A stretch of 64,000 bases of DNA from Tritrichomonas musculus (taxonomy: Eukaryota; Parabasalia; Tritrichomonadida; Tritrichomonadidae), in contig JAPFFF010000042.1 in the NCBI GenBank assembly GCA_039105265.1, positions 62,001 through 126,000 on the forward strand, in the 5' to 3' direction. The position numbers were made by a program, and so were the translations under genes. The notes under the pieces were generated by a model. The model was not told the DNA's origin, did not search any database, and worked only from the letters and a program-made list of their open reading frames with translations. Below are positions 10,577-21,145 of the stretch, one piece after another. Numbering within the stretch: position 1 is the first letter of the stretch; each line of letters begins with the position of its first letter.

Positions 10577-11635
10577 TCACAGTCTATTAACATATTTCAC
10601 ATTCTTCGAGCTGCTTATTCTAAATTTTCCAGTTTTTTCAATCATTGACGCCAATTCATCTTGTTTCACAAACAATCCAAATGTTGTTTTATATTTCTTT
10701 TGGACATCACTCAATGTAAATCGTCCCATTGTTGGATAGTTCTTTGTCATAAATGAATCAATATCATATTTGTTCTCAGCTGGTTGTTCTTTGTATTCTT
10801 CATCAGCTTTTGTTTGTTCTTTCAAATCATCTCTCATATCATGTAGCTCGCGAACACAATATTCATACTTTCGTTTAATGGCTTCACATTTTGAACATGT
10901 TTTGACTGATTTTGAATTGCATTCAGCTATCTTTCCATTCAATTGAACAATGTTATCAATGACGTCTTGAATCAATGACGGGTCGATTCGTAGCATCCAA
11001 ATCTCATATGTGTCTGATGGTGTATAACACCCACATCTCATCATTTCCTTGTCTTCATCATCTGGAACATAGCTCTCAGCATCATCGTTTATGCATATAC
11101 ATCTCATGATTGATACACATTTTGATACAAATCTTTTGTAAACTACGTACTCAGTGCTTTTGTATATGTCGGTGATGTTTTTATAGATTTTATCACACTT
11201 TTCGTCAATCGTTGAATGATTGCAATGATATCCCATGAATTCAAAGTTGCATTTTCTGATGAATTTCTTTATCTCAACAGTATCTGTACGTTCTTTCTTT
11301 ATTTCTTCAAAGACTGGAATCGATGGCTTTGATGAATGAAGGTCATTAATGGACGGGATGGCTTTGAATGCGTTGAATACATTATCCATTAAATCATTAT
11401 ACAATTGAATCTTCAACACATATTTCGAGCGATTTCCATTAATCAAATCAAATAGTCTTTCAATGTCTTCTTTTGCAGATTTTGACAAAATATTATTTCT
11501 GATTTGTTTATCACTGAGGAACAAATTGAGAAGCCTGTTTGCTTGTTCAATCATTAATTGATTTGGATTGAATGATTTGATTGTTGAAGACTCAACAACT
11601 GAAGAGCTTTGTGATTGGTTTTCGATGATGGTCAT
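10577..11635 (-). CDS. Polinton protein, about 352 aa, with Cys-rich segments, unknown
   Basis: No family is recognised. I prefer the start MTIIENQSQSSSVV at 11635 over the longer frame to 11704, because the first 23 residues of the longer frame come from the T-rich leader TTTTATTTTTTATTTTTTAT. The protein has a CSKCEAIKRKYEYC segment that could bind zinc, another Cys-rich patch (CVSIMRCICINDDAE), and charged helical parts. The C-terminal 60 residues (FTLSDVQKKYKTTFGLFVKQ, then DELASMIEKTGKF) look like a compact winged-helix-like domain. It lies between inverted copies of one intergenic module, next to the KilA-N gene. A regulatory or DNA-binding role is plausible but unproven. Confidence 0.6.
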   Translation of the reverse strand: MTIIENQSQSSSVVESSTIKSFNPNQLMIEQANRLLNLFLSDKQIRNNILSKSAKEDIERLFDLINGNRSKYVLKIQLYNDLMDNVFNAFKAIPSINDLHSSKPSIPVFEEIKKERTDTVEIKKFIRKCNFEFMGYHCNHSTIDEKCDKIYKNITDIYKSTEYVVYKRFVSKCVSIMRCICINDDAESYVPDDEDKEMMRCGCYTPSDTYEIWMLRIDPSLIQDVIDNIVQLNGKIAECNSKSVKTCSKCEAIKRKYEYCVRELHDMRDDLKEQTKADEEYKEQPAENKYDIDSFMTKNYPTMGRFTLSDVQKKYKTTFGLFVKQDELASMIEKTGKFRISSSKNVKYVNRL

Positions 11636-11689
11636 TTTATAAAAAATAAAAAATAAAATGCAAAAATAAAAAGGGGGCAAAATAAGGCT

Positions 11690-11860
11690 AATTTTATCCT
11701 TCAATTGAAAACAAAATAAAAGGCTATAATGAAGCCCTCAAATGCTGTTCATGAATGAAAATCAATCAAAGAATCGCAAAAATAAAAAGGGGGCTAAATA
11801 AGGCTAATTTTATCCTTCATTTGAAAACAAATAAATGACATATATTTTATTGATTCGTGA
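11690..11860 (-). repeat. Intergenic module, right arm of inverted repeat, plus a partial second copy
   Basis: From about 11690 to 11770 this is the reverse complement of 10468-10560, with minor differences. A second partial copy follows directly (about 11745-11850), sharing GGGGGCTAAATAAGGCTAAT and TTTATCCTTCATTTGAAAAC. The arrangement puts T-rich promoter-like motifs before the 352-aa gene on the minus strand. Duplication of the module in tandem suggests recombination between intergenic copies. Confidence 0.65.
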
Positions 11861-11915
11861 TTGATTTTCAATCAGTGGAGCACAAAAATAAAACAATATT
11901 AATGAATTATTATTT

Positions 11916-12671
11916 TTATGATTGAAATTGATTGAAGTATTCATCAATGAGTGTGTGTAATTGTTCCAGATGTCTTGTTTGAATTCTTATCGTGCACATA
12001 TTGATATCGTAATCATCAGCTCCAAATGTTCGTTTGACAATATTCTTGATGTCTTTGTTTGGACTCATCGCAATGGGTAAATTGTCTTTGAAATACCATC
12101 TTTCATTTTCATTTCGATAATGATTGATGATTTGTCGAAAATTTGACTTATGACGACGGACTAAATATAAAACAACATTGTCATTATCGTTTGGTATTGT
12201 TTCTTTCCAAATCAAATACTTGTATTCGTGTTCCCTATTGACTGGAACCATTCGAGGACGTTGTTCATTGATTGTTGTTGTTAATTGTTGTCGTTCATGT
12301 TCAAAATGAGAATCAAGAAGCTTCATGATATTCCAAGCATATTTTGGTGATGCCCACATGGCAACATGATTGACAAGCAATCGGTGAACATAACAACCTC
12401 GTAATTGGACTGGCAATTCATCTCGTTTTTCATATAATTTTTCTAGGCTCGGAATTCCGAGGGTAGCATTTTCAAGGAATTCTTTGGTTGATTTATTTTC
12501 GAACCAATGAAAAGCATTCTTTGTTGAATGGCAAGCTGTTATGATTGATTGCATTTGATACATATCATCCTGTTTTGAATGAATGATTCTTAAATGTTGA
12601 TTATATTGAATGTATTCATAATCATTGTTGATGGCTTGAACTGTTGCTGTTTGGTTGTTAGTTGCTGACAT
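11916..12671 (-). CDS. KilA-N domain protein, 251 aa
   Basis: Residues about 45-130 match the KilA-N pattern known from DNA viruses and phages: a segment like SIITACHSTKNAFHWFENKS followed by TKEFLENA, then LRGCYVHRLLVNHVAMWASP and KYAWNIMKLLDSHFE. KilA-N is a DNA-binding domain. The C-terminal half (KYLIWKETIPNDNDNVVLYL, RRHKSNFRQIINHYRNENER, CTIRIQTRHLEQLHTLIDEY) resembles the accessory domains that follow KilA-N or Bro-N in large DNA viruses. It sits between PolB and the 352-aa gene on the same strand and may act in element DNA replication or gene control. The KilA-N call is fairly confident by pattern; the exact role is unknown. The upstream leader contains two TTTATTTTT-type motifs. Confidence 0.75.
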   Translation of the reverse strand: MSATNNQTATVQAINNDYEYIQYNQHLRIIHSKQDDMYQMQSIITACHSTKNAFHWFENKSTKEFLENATLGIPSLEKLYEKRDELPVQLRGCYVHRLLVNHVAMWASPKYAWNIMKLLDSHFEHERQQLTTTINEQRPRMVPVNREHEYKYLIWKETIPNDNDNVVLYLVRRHKSNFRQIINHYRNENERWYFKDNLPIAMSPNKDIKNIVKRTFGADDYDINMCTIRIQTRHLEQLHTLIDEYFNQFQS

Positions 12672-12785
12672 TGTAGCCTTTTGATTAGCTGATAAAAAAT
12701 TGATTTAAAAATAAATCAATCAAAAATAAATTGATGTTTCATTGATGATTTTTCGACCATGCGATTTTGCACCCTCGATATTCAT

Positions 12786-15700
12786 TTAATGATTCTCAAT
12801 GAAATAATCCTTTGCTGTGAAACCATTGACATAAGGACAACAACAATGATTTGATAAAACCAACATTTTTGAATGTGCTGCTGTTAAAGCGTTTTTGATG
12901 ACCGTTATCTTGCTCATTTTATTGTTATTCATTTGAAGGTTTATGTTTTTGCCTTTCATTATTGTTTGTTTATCAATGACATCTTTATAATCAGTTGATT
13001 TGATGTTGTTCTTCTTCAATGAAACACCTTTGAGCTTTAATGAAATTGTTCTATCATCTGACCAAATCGTATAACACTTAGCACACAAAGCAACTTGATT
13101 TGCTCCAAACTTCTCAACACAACAACCGAGTATCTTTTTCTCATCATATACATCATTGATTGCAGGATTTGGCATGAAGCTATAAATGTGTTTATCATAA
13201 AATGTTTTGTCTTTGATGACGTAATCAAACAACTGGTCAATCGGTTTATCCATATCACCAGCGATTGACATGTAAAGGCTATCCGTATCGACCGAGTTGA
13301 AATGAATCCGATTCATATCAATGCATTTGTATAGAAAGTCATAAAGGAAAGTCAAATACCAATATTTCGCATTGTCTAATGTCCAAAATGATTCCTGAAG
13401 GCATGTATTACATTTGAATGAATGAGGTTGTGATTGTATCAAATAACAATCATTTGACAATTTACATCCATTGCGATAAGTATCGGATGCAATCAATTGA
13501 AAGGCTTTATTTTTATCAACAATTCTGATTTTGTTGAAGTTCTCTGAATTCATTCCGTCATATCCGTAAGAACCATTCATGCTAATCTTGTAAAACTTTT
13601 CGTTTCTGTGTGTCTTTCCCGACAATATATCTTGACGCTTCTTCATAAACTCACAAACAAATTGATTGAATCCGTCATGAGCTTCATATAAACTTAAGCT
13701 CTTAATGTCATCAACAATAAGCCTGTGGTCAATTAAAAACCATAAATAATAATTCGAGAACGTCATAAATGTTCCGCATGTATCAAGCAACATTGTCAGC
13801 TTTCTTGTTTCTTTATCTGCTGAATTCAGTTTATTGTCTTTCATATATTTGTACATATAGCTTCCAATCGTTTGTTCATCATTCATTATATTGATGTTTC
13901 TGAACACAGGAGGGAAATTAATCAAATCATTGATTTTATTCTTTGGACATCTCAATTTGACTTCAGCTTTGAATATAAACTCAAAGTTTGCATCAAATCG
14001 TTTCTTTGATTGAATGATATTCATTGCAGCATTGAGAACCTTTTCATTCTTGTTTCCTTGTTCATCATAAACATCAAAGCGTTTTATAAATGAACCAGGC
14101 ATGTACATGATTCCTCCGTGATAAGGATTGAATGAATGTTTTACTGAACTGAACGACGAGGGATACAATGAATTGAAATCAATACCAGCAACGTGTGAAA
14201 CTGTGTTTGAAGTGTCATAGCTGATGATTCTGTCATTGACGGCATCATATTTGAGTTTATTGATTAATGTTGAACCTCTGATGTTCACACGATGAAGAAC
14301 ATTTGATAAACCTCCTGTTATGTTCTCTCGCAAGTTGTAGTATTCTTTTTCATCAGTTATGAGTGTGGGAAGGTGCTGGAGCTTGCAGAATTTCTTCAAT
14401 TGTATTTTGGTTCTTGTTATCTTGTCATCATCTCTTTGTCTCAAACGATTACATTCAGCACAAGCCAACAAACAATTGTCAATCTGATGTCCTTTGTTGT
14501 TATCTATTTGGTCAAGTGTTGGTTTGTTGTTGTAAGTAAAGTGTTCACCACACAAATGGCATTTGCCTGTTTCATTTGATTCATACAATTTCATGAAAGC
14601 ATCAAAATCCTTTTCACCAACACATTTTGATATATCGCGTTGATTTTGATTCATCTTGTTGTGTTTCATGTCTTGTTTTCTATAGCTATCACATTTATTA
14701 AGCCACCATTTCATTGTTGGTTTGAATGTATTTGATTTGTTGATGATTTCATAGTCATTCTTCGGGTTGAAATCTTTGTAAGCAAGAGCATATTTGATAC
14801 ATGATGCGTTCTTTGACAATGAAAGATTGCTAATCAAATCAACTTTATATTCAGCATTCATTTGAATAAGGTTGTCAATAGGTTTAATCATCATTTCAAC
14901 ATCATTGTCATTGTATGACAACAAATAATCCCAACATGTTGCAAACCTCTTTGAATCAATCAAATACTCTTCATAATAGGCTTTTGTTAATGGATTCCTT
15001 TGATTGAGATAGCTATAGAAGTCTTCATATTTGAATGGTTCGCTCTTTGACAACACTTCAATATAGTTTTCATTGTTGATTGCTTCATAAGGAAAGACAC
15101 CTTTCGAGCTGTTTGATATACCCCCGAAATCAATACCAAACTGTTTGAGCGTTTCTCTAGCAACAAATGCTTGTGCGTCAATGAATCGTAATCGAATAGG
15201 ATACTTTGATGATTTCAATATAAATTGTTTCAATGATGTAGCTGTTCCAATCATTCCGCTATCAATTGACCAATGATTTTTAATCAATTGCTCTTTGAAT
15301 AAGTTTGAATCAAATCGTGATGAATTAAAACCGAACACTGTTATTGTTTTCAATGATGAATCTATTTTATTGAGTTCTTCTTCCGATTTATCTTTGATGA
15401 ATGATTGTAAATGATTCAACTTATCAACATACACATCACAGCCAACAACAAATAACCAGTAAATCCATTGGGCAATGAATTCATTTGTTCGTATGTCAAA
15501 GTTCTTTGTTATCAAACCTTTATCAAGCTTCACACATGATGAAACACTCAAAGGAATCAATCGAGTATTGATAACAGATTTATCGCTGACTTTCTTTTCA
15601 ATCTTTTGCTCCATTGTTTCAAAATCATAAGTGATATAATGTTTTGTTGGCTTCCATGATAAACCGTATGAAGGACAATACAAATAAACAGGATTGTTTA

Positions 15701-18567
15701 AAATGTGTGGACAATATGGCAATGCTTCTCGTGAAGGAATGAAATCCTTTTTGAATTTGCCATCACATTTATCTACATGGCTGTTGAATCTGTCAATATT
15801 GTTATTTCCTTTGTGAATGTATGAACCACAATGAGGGCATATATGAATATTTGTTAATGCTTTAGCATTGATGATGTACATTATGAGAATTATCTTATCC
15901 TTTGAATACAACAGGACTGAAAACGTTTTGTTTGATTCGTCAGTGTTATGCCATTGTTCTTGAATATCATAAATATGTTTCTCTTTGTCATATTCATAGA
16001 TGTTGACATTGATGTTATGCTTCTTGGCTGATTCTTTCATTTCTTCAATCGTGATACCTTTGAAGGTGTTGATGAATTGATTTGCTGCTTTTGAAGGTTT
16101 AGTTGAATAAGTAATTCCATGGTCATCACATAATATTTTCTTTGCTGCTTTGGTTCTGTTAGCTGTATTATATTTTGTTTTCTTTTCATCTTTGTTTTGA
16201 TTTGTTAGTTCAGGAAACAAACAACAAGCAAGAAATCTATACCAACACAAACAATCATCAACATTATCAATAATAATTATGGTTGCATTTGGCACGGTTT
16301 GGGCAAAAAAGCTGCCCGCCCAGGTTATTTTGATAACCCAACGGGTAAGAACAAATTATTTGTTGATTTTATATTATTTTTAACTTTTCTTAAAAATATG
16401 TATATTTTAAATATGTGGTTTTGCATAAAAATATTAAAATAAAATTAAAATTAAAATAGATATTTTGGAGTTTTTATTTTTTTATTTTTTTGTTTATCTA
16501 TTCAATTTTTTCAAAGATAAATTCTGTTGTTATTTGCAAATTCTATTGGGCTGGATACTTTTCTATGTTTTCATTCAATTTTTCAGTTAAAAAATAAAAA
16601 TTTGCCCTGGGCAAAGTGGCTGGGCAGCGACGATAGCCCATTTTTTCAATCCTTTTTAATCGGGGCTGGGCTAGCCCAAGGGAAGTTATATGATAAATTC
16701 AAAAGCTATTTTTAATATTTTTCTTTTTAAATCATTATCTTTTCTTTAATATATGATATTAATTGATTATTGTGTTTGATAAAATAAAAAAATTCAAACA
16801 TATTTTTGTATATAAATAAAATAAAGTTTGGAATGGATTTTTTGCAAGATACCTCATTAAAATAATCATAAAATTAGGATAATAAAGTGTAATAAATATC
16901 TATATATTTAAAAATCATATAAAATGTAAATAAAATATTAAACAAATTAAAATAATTTTATTTTTGTTATTGAATAATTTAATAAATTAAAAAAATAAAT
17001 AATTATGAATATCCTCGTTTAAAGTATATTTAATTATTATATTATTATATATTAAAAAAGATACACATTAAAAAATCTAATATATAAATATATTGTTTGA
17101 AATAATTAAGAAAAGATATAATATTTAAAAAAGATATTTTAATTAACAGAATTCACAAAATAAATAAAAAGAATTCCATGAACAAAGGACACATTACCGA
17201 TTTTTTTTAGTTCAAATCATAATAAAAATGATGAAAATGGTGAATTATTAGATTCAAATGCCATTACATTCCACAACTAGCAATCTAATTAGGAACAAAT
17301 ATCATCATTTTCATAATTTGGAAGTATTTATATATATTCTATGCTTTTATTCAATGCCAAAAAGTTCACACTTTAAGGACATCCTTAAAAAGTGGCCTTT
17401 ACAGGCCAAATTGATCACATCACTTCATCATAATTTTTGAAGCTCAATTGCCCAGTGGGCAGCCCACTTCTTCAATTTTTTGACCCTATGCAACCCTAAT
17501 AATAATATATTTATTTTTGCCAAAGAATTCTGAAACCTCATCAATCTTTCCTGTTATCTTAACAACTCGAGAGATTGTAAACGAAACAGACCAAACAATA
17601 CACAATTTGATGTTTGAAGCTGTGGTTTCATATTCATGAATCTTTGATTCAATATACAGTTTATTTTATCAACATCTTTATTCTCTCTGACAATTATTGG
17701 AATTGCTGATTTATAATTCTTCCAATTAATATCACATGCTTCATACGTATATCTTTCGTTTTCGTTCTTTGGTGGTATCTCAAATATACCAGTCAATTGA
17801 AAATATATTTTGAATGGTTTCAATTCTTGTTGAAATACAGTTTCAGTCAAATATTCATTGATGTCTTCAATTGATGAAACTCCGTTTTTGTAATATATTT
17901 TGATTGGTTCTTTGCTGTCTTCATCTAATCGTTCAACCTTTTCATTATCATTTGGGAATTGGTCAATGAAATGATTACTTGCTTCAACTGCTTCATCAAA
18001 GTTCTCAGGTTCATTGATTATGAAATATGAATCATGTTTTGAATAAACACCTTTATAGCCAAACTTTTTGAGATATTCAACCAATTCAGTGTTTTCATTG
18101 TTGAATCGAATGTCTTCATATCGTTGAGGCTGTTTGTTTGTCTTTGGTGGTAATGGTCTCAATAATATATTTTCAGATTTGATTAATTGAAGGGCTTTGT
18201 TGAGTGCATCATGAGCAATTTTGATGTTGTCCTCGATTTGTTGTTGTTTTAGTTGTTGTTCATCATCTTGTTCTTCTTCTTCTCCAAATTGTTCCTCTTC
18301 CTCCTCTTCTTCTTGTTCTTTTGCTTCTTTCTTCATTCTATTGACGAAATGTAATATTGTTGCATCATTGATTCTATTGCCTTCATGTTCTCTAAAACCG
18401 TATGAATTCAAATCGTTTTCTAAGATTGATTGGAAATGTTCAACATCATAATCAGAAGGTTTAGATGTTGACAAGCGAGGTTTTAATTGAAGATCATTAT
18501 TGATAAACCTTATTTGTTCAATAACAAATGATTTGGTATATTTTCGATAGTAATAACGCAAACTCAT
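12786..18567 (-). pseudogene. Protein-primed DNA polymerase B of Polinton copy 1, interrupted by a hAT-like insertion
   Basis: Family B polymerase that copies the element. Visible parts: 3'-5' exonuclease motifs TYDFETME, FGFNSSRFDSNLF and YNDNDVEMM; polymerase motif A (DFNSLYPSSFS), B (KISMNGSYGYDGMN) and C (VDTDSLY). Before the exonuclease lies a segment with DNVDDCLCWYRFLACC and a Cys/His cluster (ICPHCGSY..HVDKC) that resembles an OTU-like fold plus zinc finger. Between exonuclease and polymerase lies an HNH-like module (CHLCGEHF..LDQIDNNKGH..NCLLACAECNRLR; 14422-14566). The N-terminal portion holds a long acidic low-complexity run. A 1.2-kb hAT-like element (16278-17498) sits inside the gene. 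The same gene layout occurs in the second lineage-A copy. Confidence 0.88.
16278..17498. mobile_element. hAT-like non-autonomous element inserted in PolB of copy 1
   Basis: The 1.2-kb AT-rich insert has inverted ends TATGGTTGCAT and TAGGGTTGCAT (complement strand). It is flanked by the direct repeat ATAATAAT (16270-16277 and 17499-17506), 8 bp as expected for hAT elements. Because the site is a simple AAT-type run, the target repeat is slightly ambiguous. Near both ends and inside are many GGGCA/TGCCC motifs (for example 16310-16325, 16605-16650, 17449-17463), resembling clustered transposase-binding sites. No transposase frame is present, so it would depend on one encoded elsewhere. Confidence 0.7.
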
Positions 18568-18653
18568 TCATGATATAAATAAAAAATCAAATTATTTGAA
18601 ATTTGAAAAATGCTAAATCAAAAAAAATAATTCAGGTTTTTTATTTCATTGAA

Positions 18654-19151
18654 ATGACAGAATTAATAGAAATATTGAAACATGTTGATGCAATCCATCA
18701 TTTTTTAACGATATTGATTGCTAAATCAGATGACCATGAAGCTTTCAGGAACCTTGAGAATAATGTTTCATTTGACAACGACAATAATGTTTCATCATCA
18801 GATGAAGAAAATCTGCCCCATTTCTCTGAACAAAATAGTCTATTGAATGATATAACACCAAAAACTGATAAACCAAAACGGTCCTTATTCAATTCATCAA
18901 AGTTCTTAAACGCTCATGAACGCGAATTGGTTCTGCAGTTCCTTGATGAAGAACGAATGATTGAAATTAATAAGTTGCCAGCACATAAACAAGCATCATA
19001 CACAAAACTATTAATCAAAAAGCATTTAAACATTGATATATCAACGTACATGATTAACAAGATTCTCGCATTGAAAAGGCAACAGACTCATGACAATGAT
19101 GACAACAACAATAACAACAACAACAATCAAAGAAGACCACAATTGATTTGA
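18654..19151 (+). CDS. Polinton lineage-A conserved protein, 165 aa
   Basis: I choose the ATG at 18654, since the longer open frame has no upstream ATG and the homologue in the second lineage-A copy starts at the matching place (METDTDLL against MTELIEIL). Both share a core: FNSSKFLNAHERELVLQFL here, FNRSKFLDIEDHDRLIQYV there, followed by YTKLLIKKHLNIDISTYMIN here. The middle is acidic and the end is an Asn-rich run (DDNNNNNNNNQRR). No family is recognised. Conservation between two copies supports a real gene. It is divergent from PolB in this copy but lies on the same strand as PolB in the other, so its orientation has changed. Confidence 0.72.
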   Translation: MTELIEILKHVDAIHHFLTILIAKSDDHEAFRNLENNVSFDNDNNVSSSDEENLPHFSEQNSLLNDITPKTDKPKRSLFNSSKFLNAHERELVLQFLDEERMIEINKLPAHKQASYTKLLIKKHLNIDISTYMINKILALKRQQTHDNDDNNNNNNNNQRRPQLI

Positions 19152-19188
19152 ATTCATTGAATCATTTGAAGTTTTATTTTTGGTTTAA

Positions 19189-19434
19189 ATGAATAGTGCC
19201 ATTAATGGCTTAAGTTGTGATACATCAGCTTTACACGCTCAGTTTAGAAGGGTCAAGGATATGATATTCAATGAATGTATGAATTCTGAAGATGATGCAT
19301 TAAACGGAAAGTTTGTTAAGATGATTCACACATTGTCAATATATAAACAACTTTTTAATGATATTGAATCGATTAAGACACATTTAAGAGCTATTGATGA
19401 ACGTATCAAATCAGCTGAACAGTTGACTCTGTAA
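19189..19434 (+). CDS. Small helical Polinton protein, 81 aa
   Basis: A short, open, mostly helical protein (LSCDTSALHAQFRRVKDMIF; FVKMIHTLSIYKQLFNDIES; LRAIDERIKSAEQLTL), possibly a coiled coil. It follows a clear TTTTATTTTTGG leader 10 nt before the ATG and lies in a row of plus-strand genes ending with the packaging ATPase. No family is recognised. Its size and coiled-coil look would fit a small virion or assembly factor, but that is a guess. Confidence 0.55.
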   Translation: MNSAINGLSCDTSALHAQFRRVKDMIFNECMNSEDDALNGKFVKMIHTLSIYKQLFNDIESIKTHLRAIDERIKSAEQLTL

Positions 19435-19488
19435 ATGATTCAATGAATAGCTCATCATTAATGTTGTTTTATTTTTATTCAAACATTC

Positions 19489-20064
19489 ATGACTCTCTCT
19501 AAAGCTCGTATACTATCATCAGAAAATGATGCATCTGTCAAAACAGAGCAGAACACAAACATTAATATAAACATCAAACCAAAGCAACCACAACCAGTTG
19601 AATATCCATCAGTTCAACCATTACCACAATCATCTCAAGCCACAAATTTTACTATACCTCAGATGAATGGAGTATATCAATCACCCCAACCAACAAACAA
19701 CGTTTCAATAGAAAGAGGCATCAGTGATATAGGAGCTGATATAACAGAACTTGAAACCAAAAACAAATTCCTTGAGATATTGTTATCAATCTATGAAACA
19801 AACCCAATAAAAGTCAATGATTTATTGATTTGTCATTCAAATACATTAATGGAACTCATCAAATTACTGACACAAGCTGATAAAGTTGAATTGATTGTCA
19901 ATGATGATTGTTCATGTAATGGTTGTGTTTCTCGTTCCAAATATCTTTTGATTGATAGGATATTGGTTTACAAAAATAAAGAATCAAATGACTTGAAATA
20001 CAAATATAATAGCATTTATACAGAACTCATAAGACACAACATTTCATTGAAAACATGTATTTAA
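19489..20064 (+). CDS. Polinton protein, 191 aa, unknown
   Basis: The first third is Gln/Pro/Asn-rich and likely disordered (NININIKPKQPQPVEYPSVQ). The remainder is folded-looking and begins with a helix (ITELETKNKFLEILLSIYET). It contains a Cys cluster (NDDCSCNGCVSRSKYLL) that could bind metal. The ATG follows a TTTTATTTTTATTC leader. Ten bases after its stop a 43-residue membrane-peptide gene begins, and then the ATPase gene, so these probably form a functional group. No family is recognised. Confidence 0.55.
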   Translation: MTLSKARILSSENDASVKTEQNTNININIKPKQPQPVEYPSVQPLPQSSQATNFTIPQMNGVYQSPQPTNNVSIERGISDIGADITELETKNKFLEILLSIYETNPIKVNDLLICHSNTLMELIKLLTQADKVELIVNDDCSCNGCVSRSKYLLIDRILVYKNKESNDLKYKYNSIYTELIRHNISLKTCI

Positions 20065-20074
20065 AGACTAATAA

Positions 20075-20206
20075 ATGATATATGAAATATTAGTTGTTTC
20101 ATTATTGACAGGTTTATTTTTATTGAAGCTTGTTGAAGTATCATTAATGATGCCAGACAAAGAACCAGAACTCAGCGAAGAGATAAGAACAAAAATGTAT
20201 TCATGA
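20075..20206 (+). CDS. Small single-pass membrane protein, 43 aa
   Basis: A short open frame codes for a peptide whose first 26 residues form a hydrophobic segment (IYEILVVSLLTGLFLLKLVE), followed by a short charged tail (PDKEPELSEEIRTKMYS). It fits exactly between the 191-aa gene and the ATPase gene with small gaps. Tiny membrane proteins are common in capsid-bearing DNA elements and viruses with internal membranes, but no homology can be claimed. Spacing and clean composition make it a reasonable candidate gene. Confidence 0.45.
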   Translation: MIYEILVVSLLTGLFLLKLVEVSLMMPDKEPELSEEIRTKMYS

Positions 20207-20230
20207 AGAGCTTTAACAAAAACTAAAGAA

Positions 20231-21145
20231 ATGAAACGTTTCATGAAACCCACACAATTTAATTATAAAGAGATTTTATTCTCTAGTGGCTCTGATTATG
20301 ATGATGACCAAATGAGCTTTGCATTTGAATATGAAACATTCAAGCCAACTGTTAATGAAACAACATTTAATATTGATGATGAGATGAACAAAGCATATCA
20401 ACGCAATGAATCAAAAATAAAGAATGAATCAATCAGACCAATCGTAAACGGCATCTATTCATACTACAATTCATTAAACATACTCGTTGGTCAGCAAGGA
20501 AAAGGAAAGAGCCATATAATGCTACGAGATGTTATTCAAATGTCTCGAATGAAGAACGCTGGCTTTCATTTAATTGTTTATGTATCACGAAACGGAACAA
20601 TCAACGATGCTACATTCGAAAGTCAACGCGAATTGATACAGCTACCAATAAAAACTGTTGCTGACAGCAATGCTGAAGAATATCTTAAACAGCTTGATTT
20701 ATATAAAGAATTGTATAACAAATATTCATCAACACCAAAAATAGCAATCGATGAAAAGAAGCTAAATGAAATGTTTGAGTTTCTTCATATCAATAAACTA
20801 GGACAACCGAATAAACCGCTAAATACAATCATTCTTTGTGAAGACTTCTTGAAATCGAAACTAATCAAATCAGCTTATTTTATCAATACCATCAGTCAGC
20901 TTCGACACAAGAATTTAATAATATTCGTAAACATCCAGTTCTTCAAAGCTTTAACAACAGAATGGAAAAATAATGCAACATCATTCTTCATCTTTAGTGG
21001 TTATTCACGACAGAAACTTGGCTATATATATCAACAAGTTCCATTCCCAATAGAGTTTGAAGAGTTGTGGAATCGATACAGAACAATGAAAGCACATCAA
21101 TTCGTTTTAGTCAATGTTCGAACTAATAGCCTTTCATTCATCTAA
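20231..21145 (+). CDS. FtsK/HerA-type genome-packaging ATPase of Polinton copy 1
   Basis: This is the ATPase thought to pump element DNA into capsids. It has a Walker A motif in LNILVGQQGKGKSHIMLRDV (about residues 84-97) and a Walker B-like strand NTIILCEDFL (about 194-203). A sensor-like region follows with ISQLRHKNLIIFVNIQFFKA, as in the A32/HerA clade of viral packaging ATPases. At 304 aa it is a little longer than the family core; the extra N-terminal 70 residues are acidic. It overlaps the convergent 152-aa gene by about 12 nt. The frame looks intact. Confidence 0.82.
   Translation: MKRFMKPTQFNYKEILFSSGSDYDDDQMSFAFEYETFKPTVNETTFNIDDEMNKAYQRNESKIKNESIRPIVNGIYSYYNSLNILVGQQGKGKSHIMLRDVIQMSRMKNAGFHLIVYVSRNGTINDATFESQRELIQLPIKTVADSNAEEYLKQLDLYKELYNKYSSTPKIAIDEKKLNEMFEFLHINKLGQPNKPLNTIILCEDFLKSKLIKSAYFINTISQLRHKNLIIFVNIQFFKALTTEWKNNATSFFIFSGYSRQKLGYIYQQVPFPIEFEELWNRYRTMKAHQFVLVNVRTNSLSFI

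Noticed and set aside
16527-16715. Small open frame inside the first hAT-like insert
   Set aside because: Short, low-complexity and without transposase motifs.
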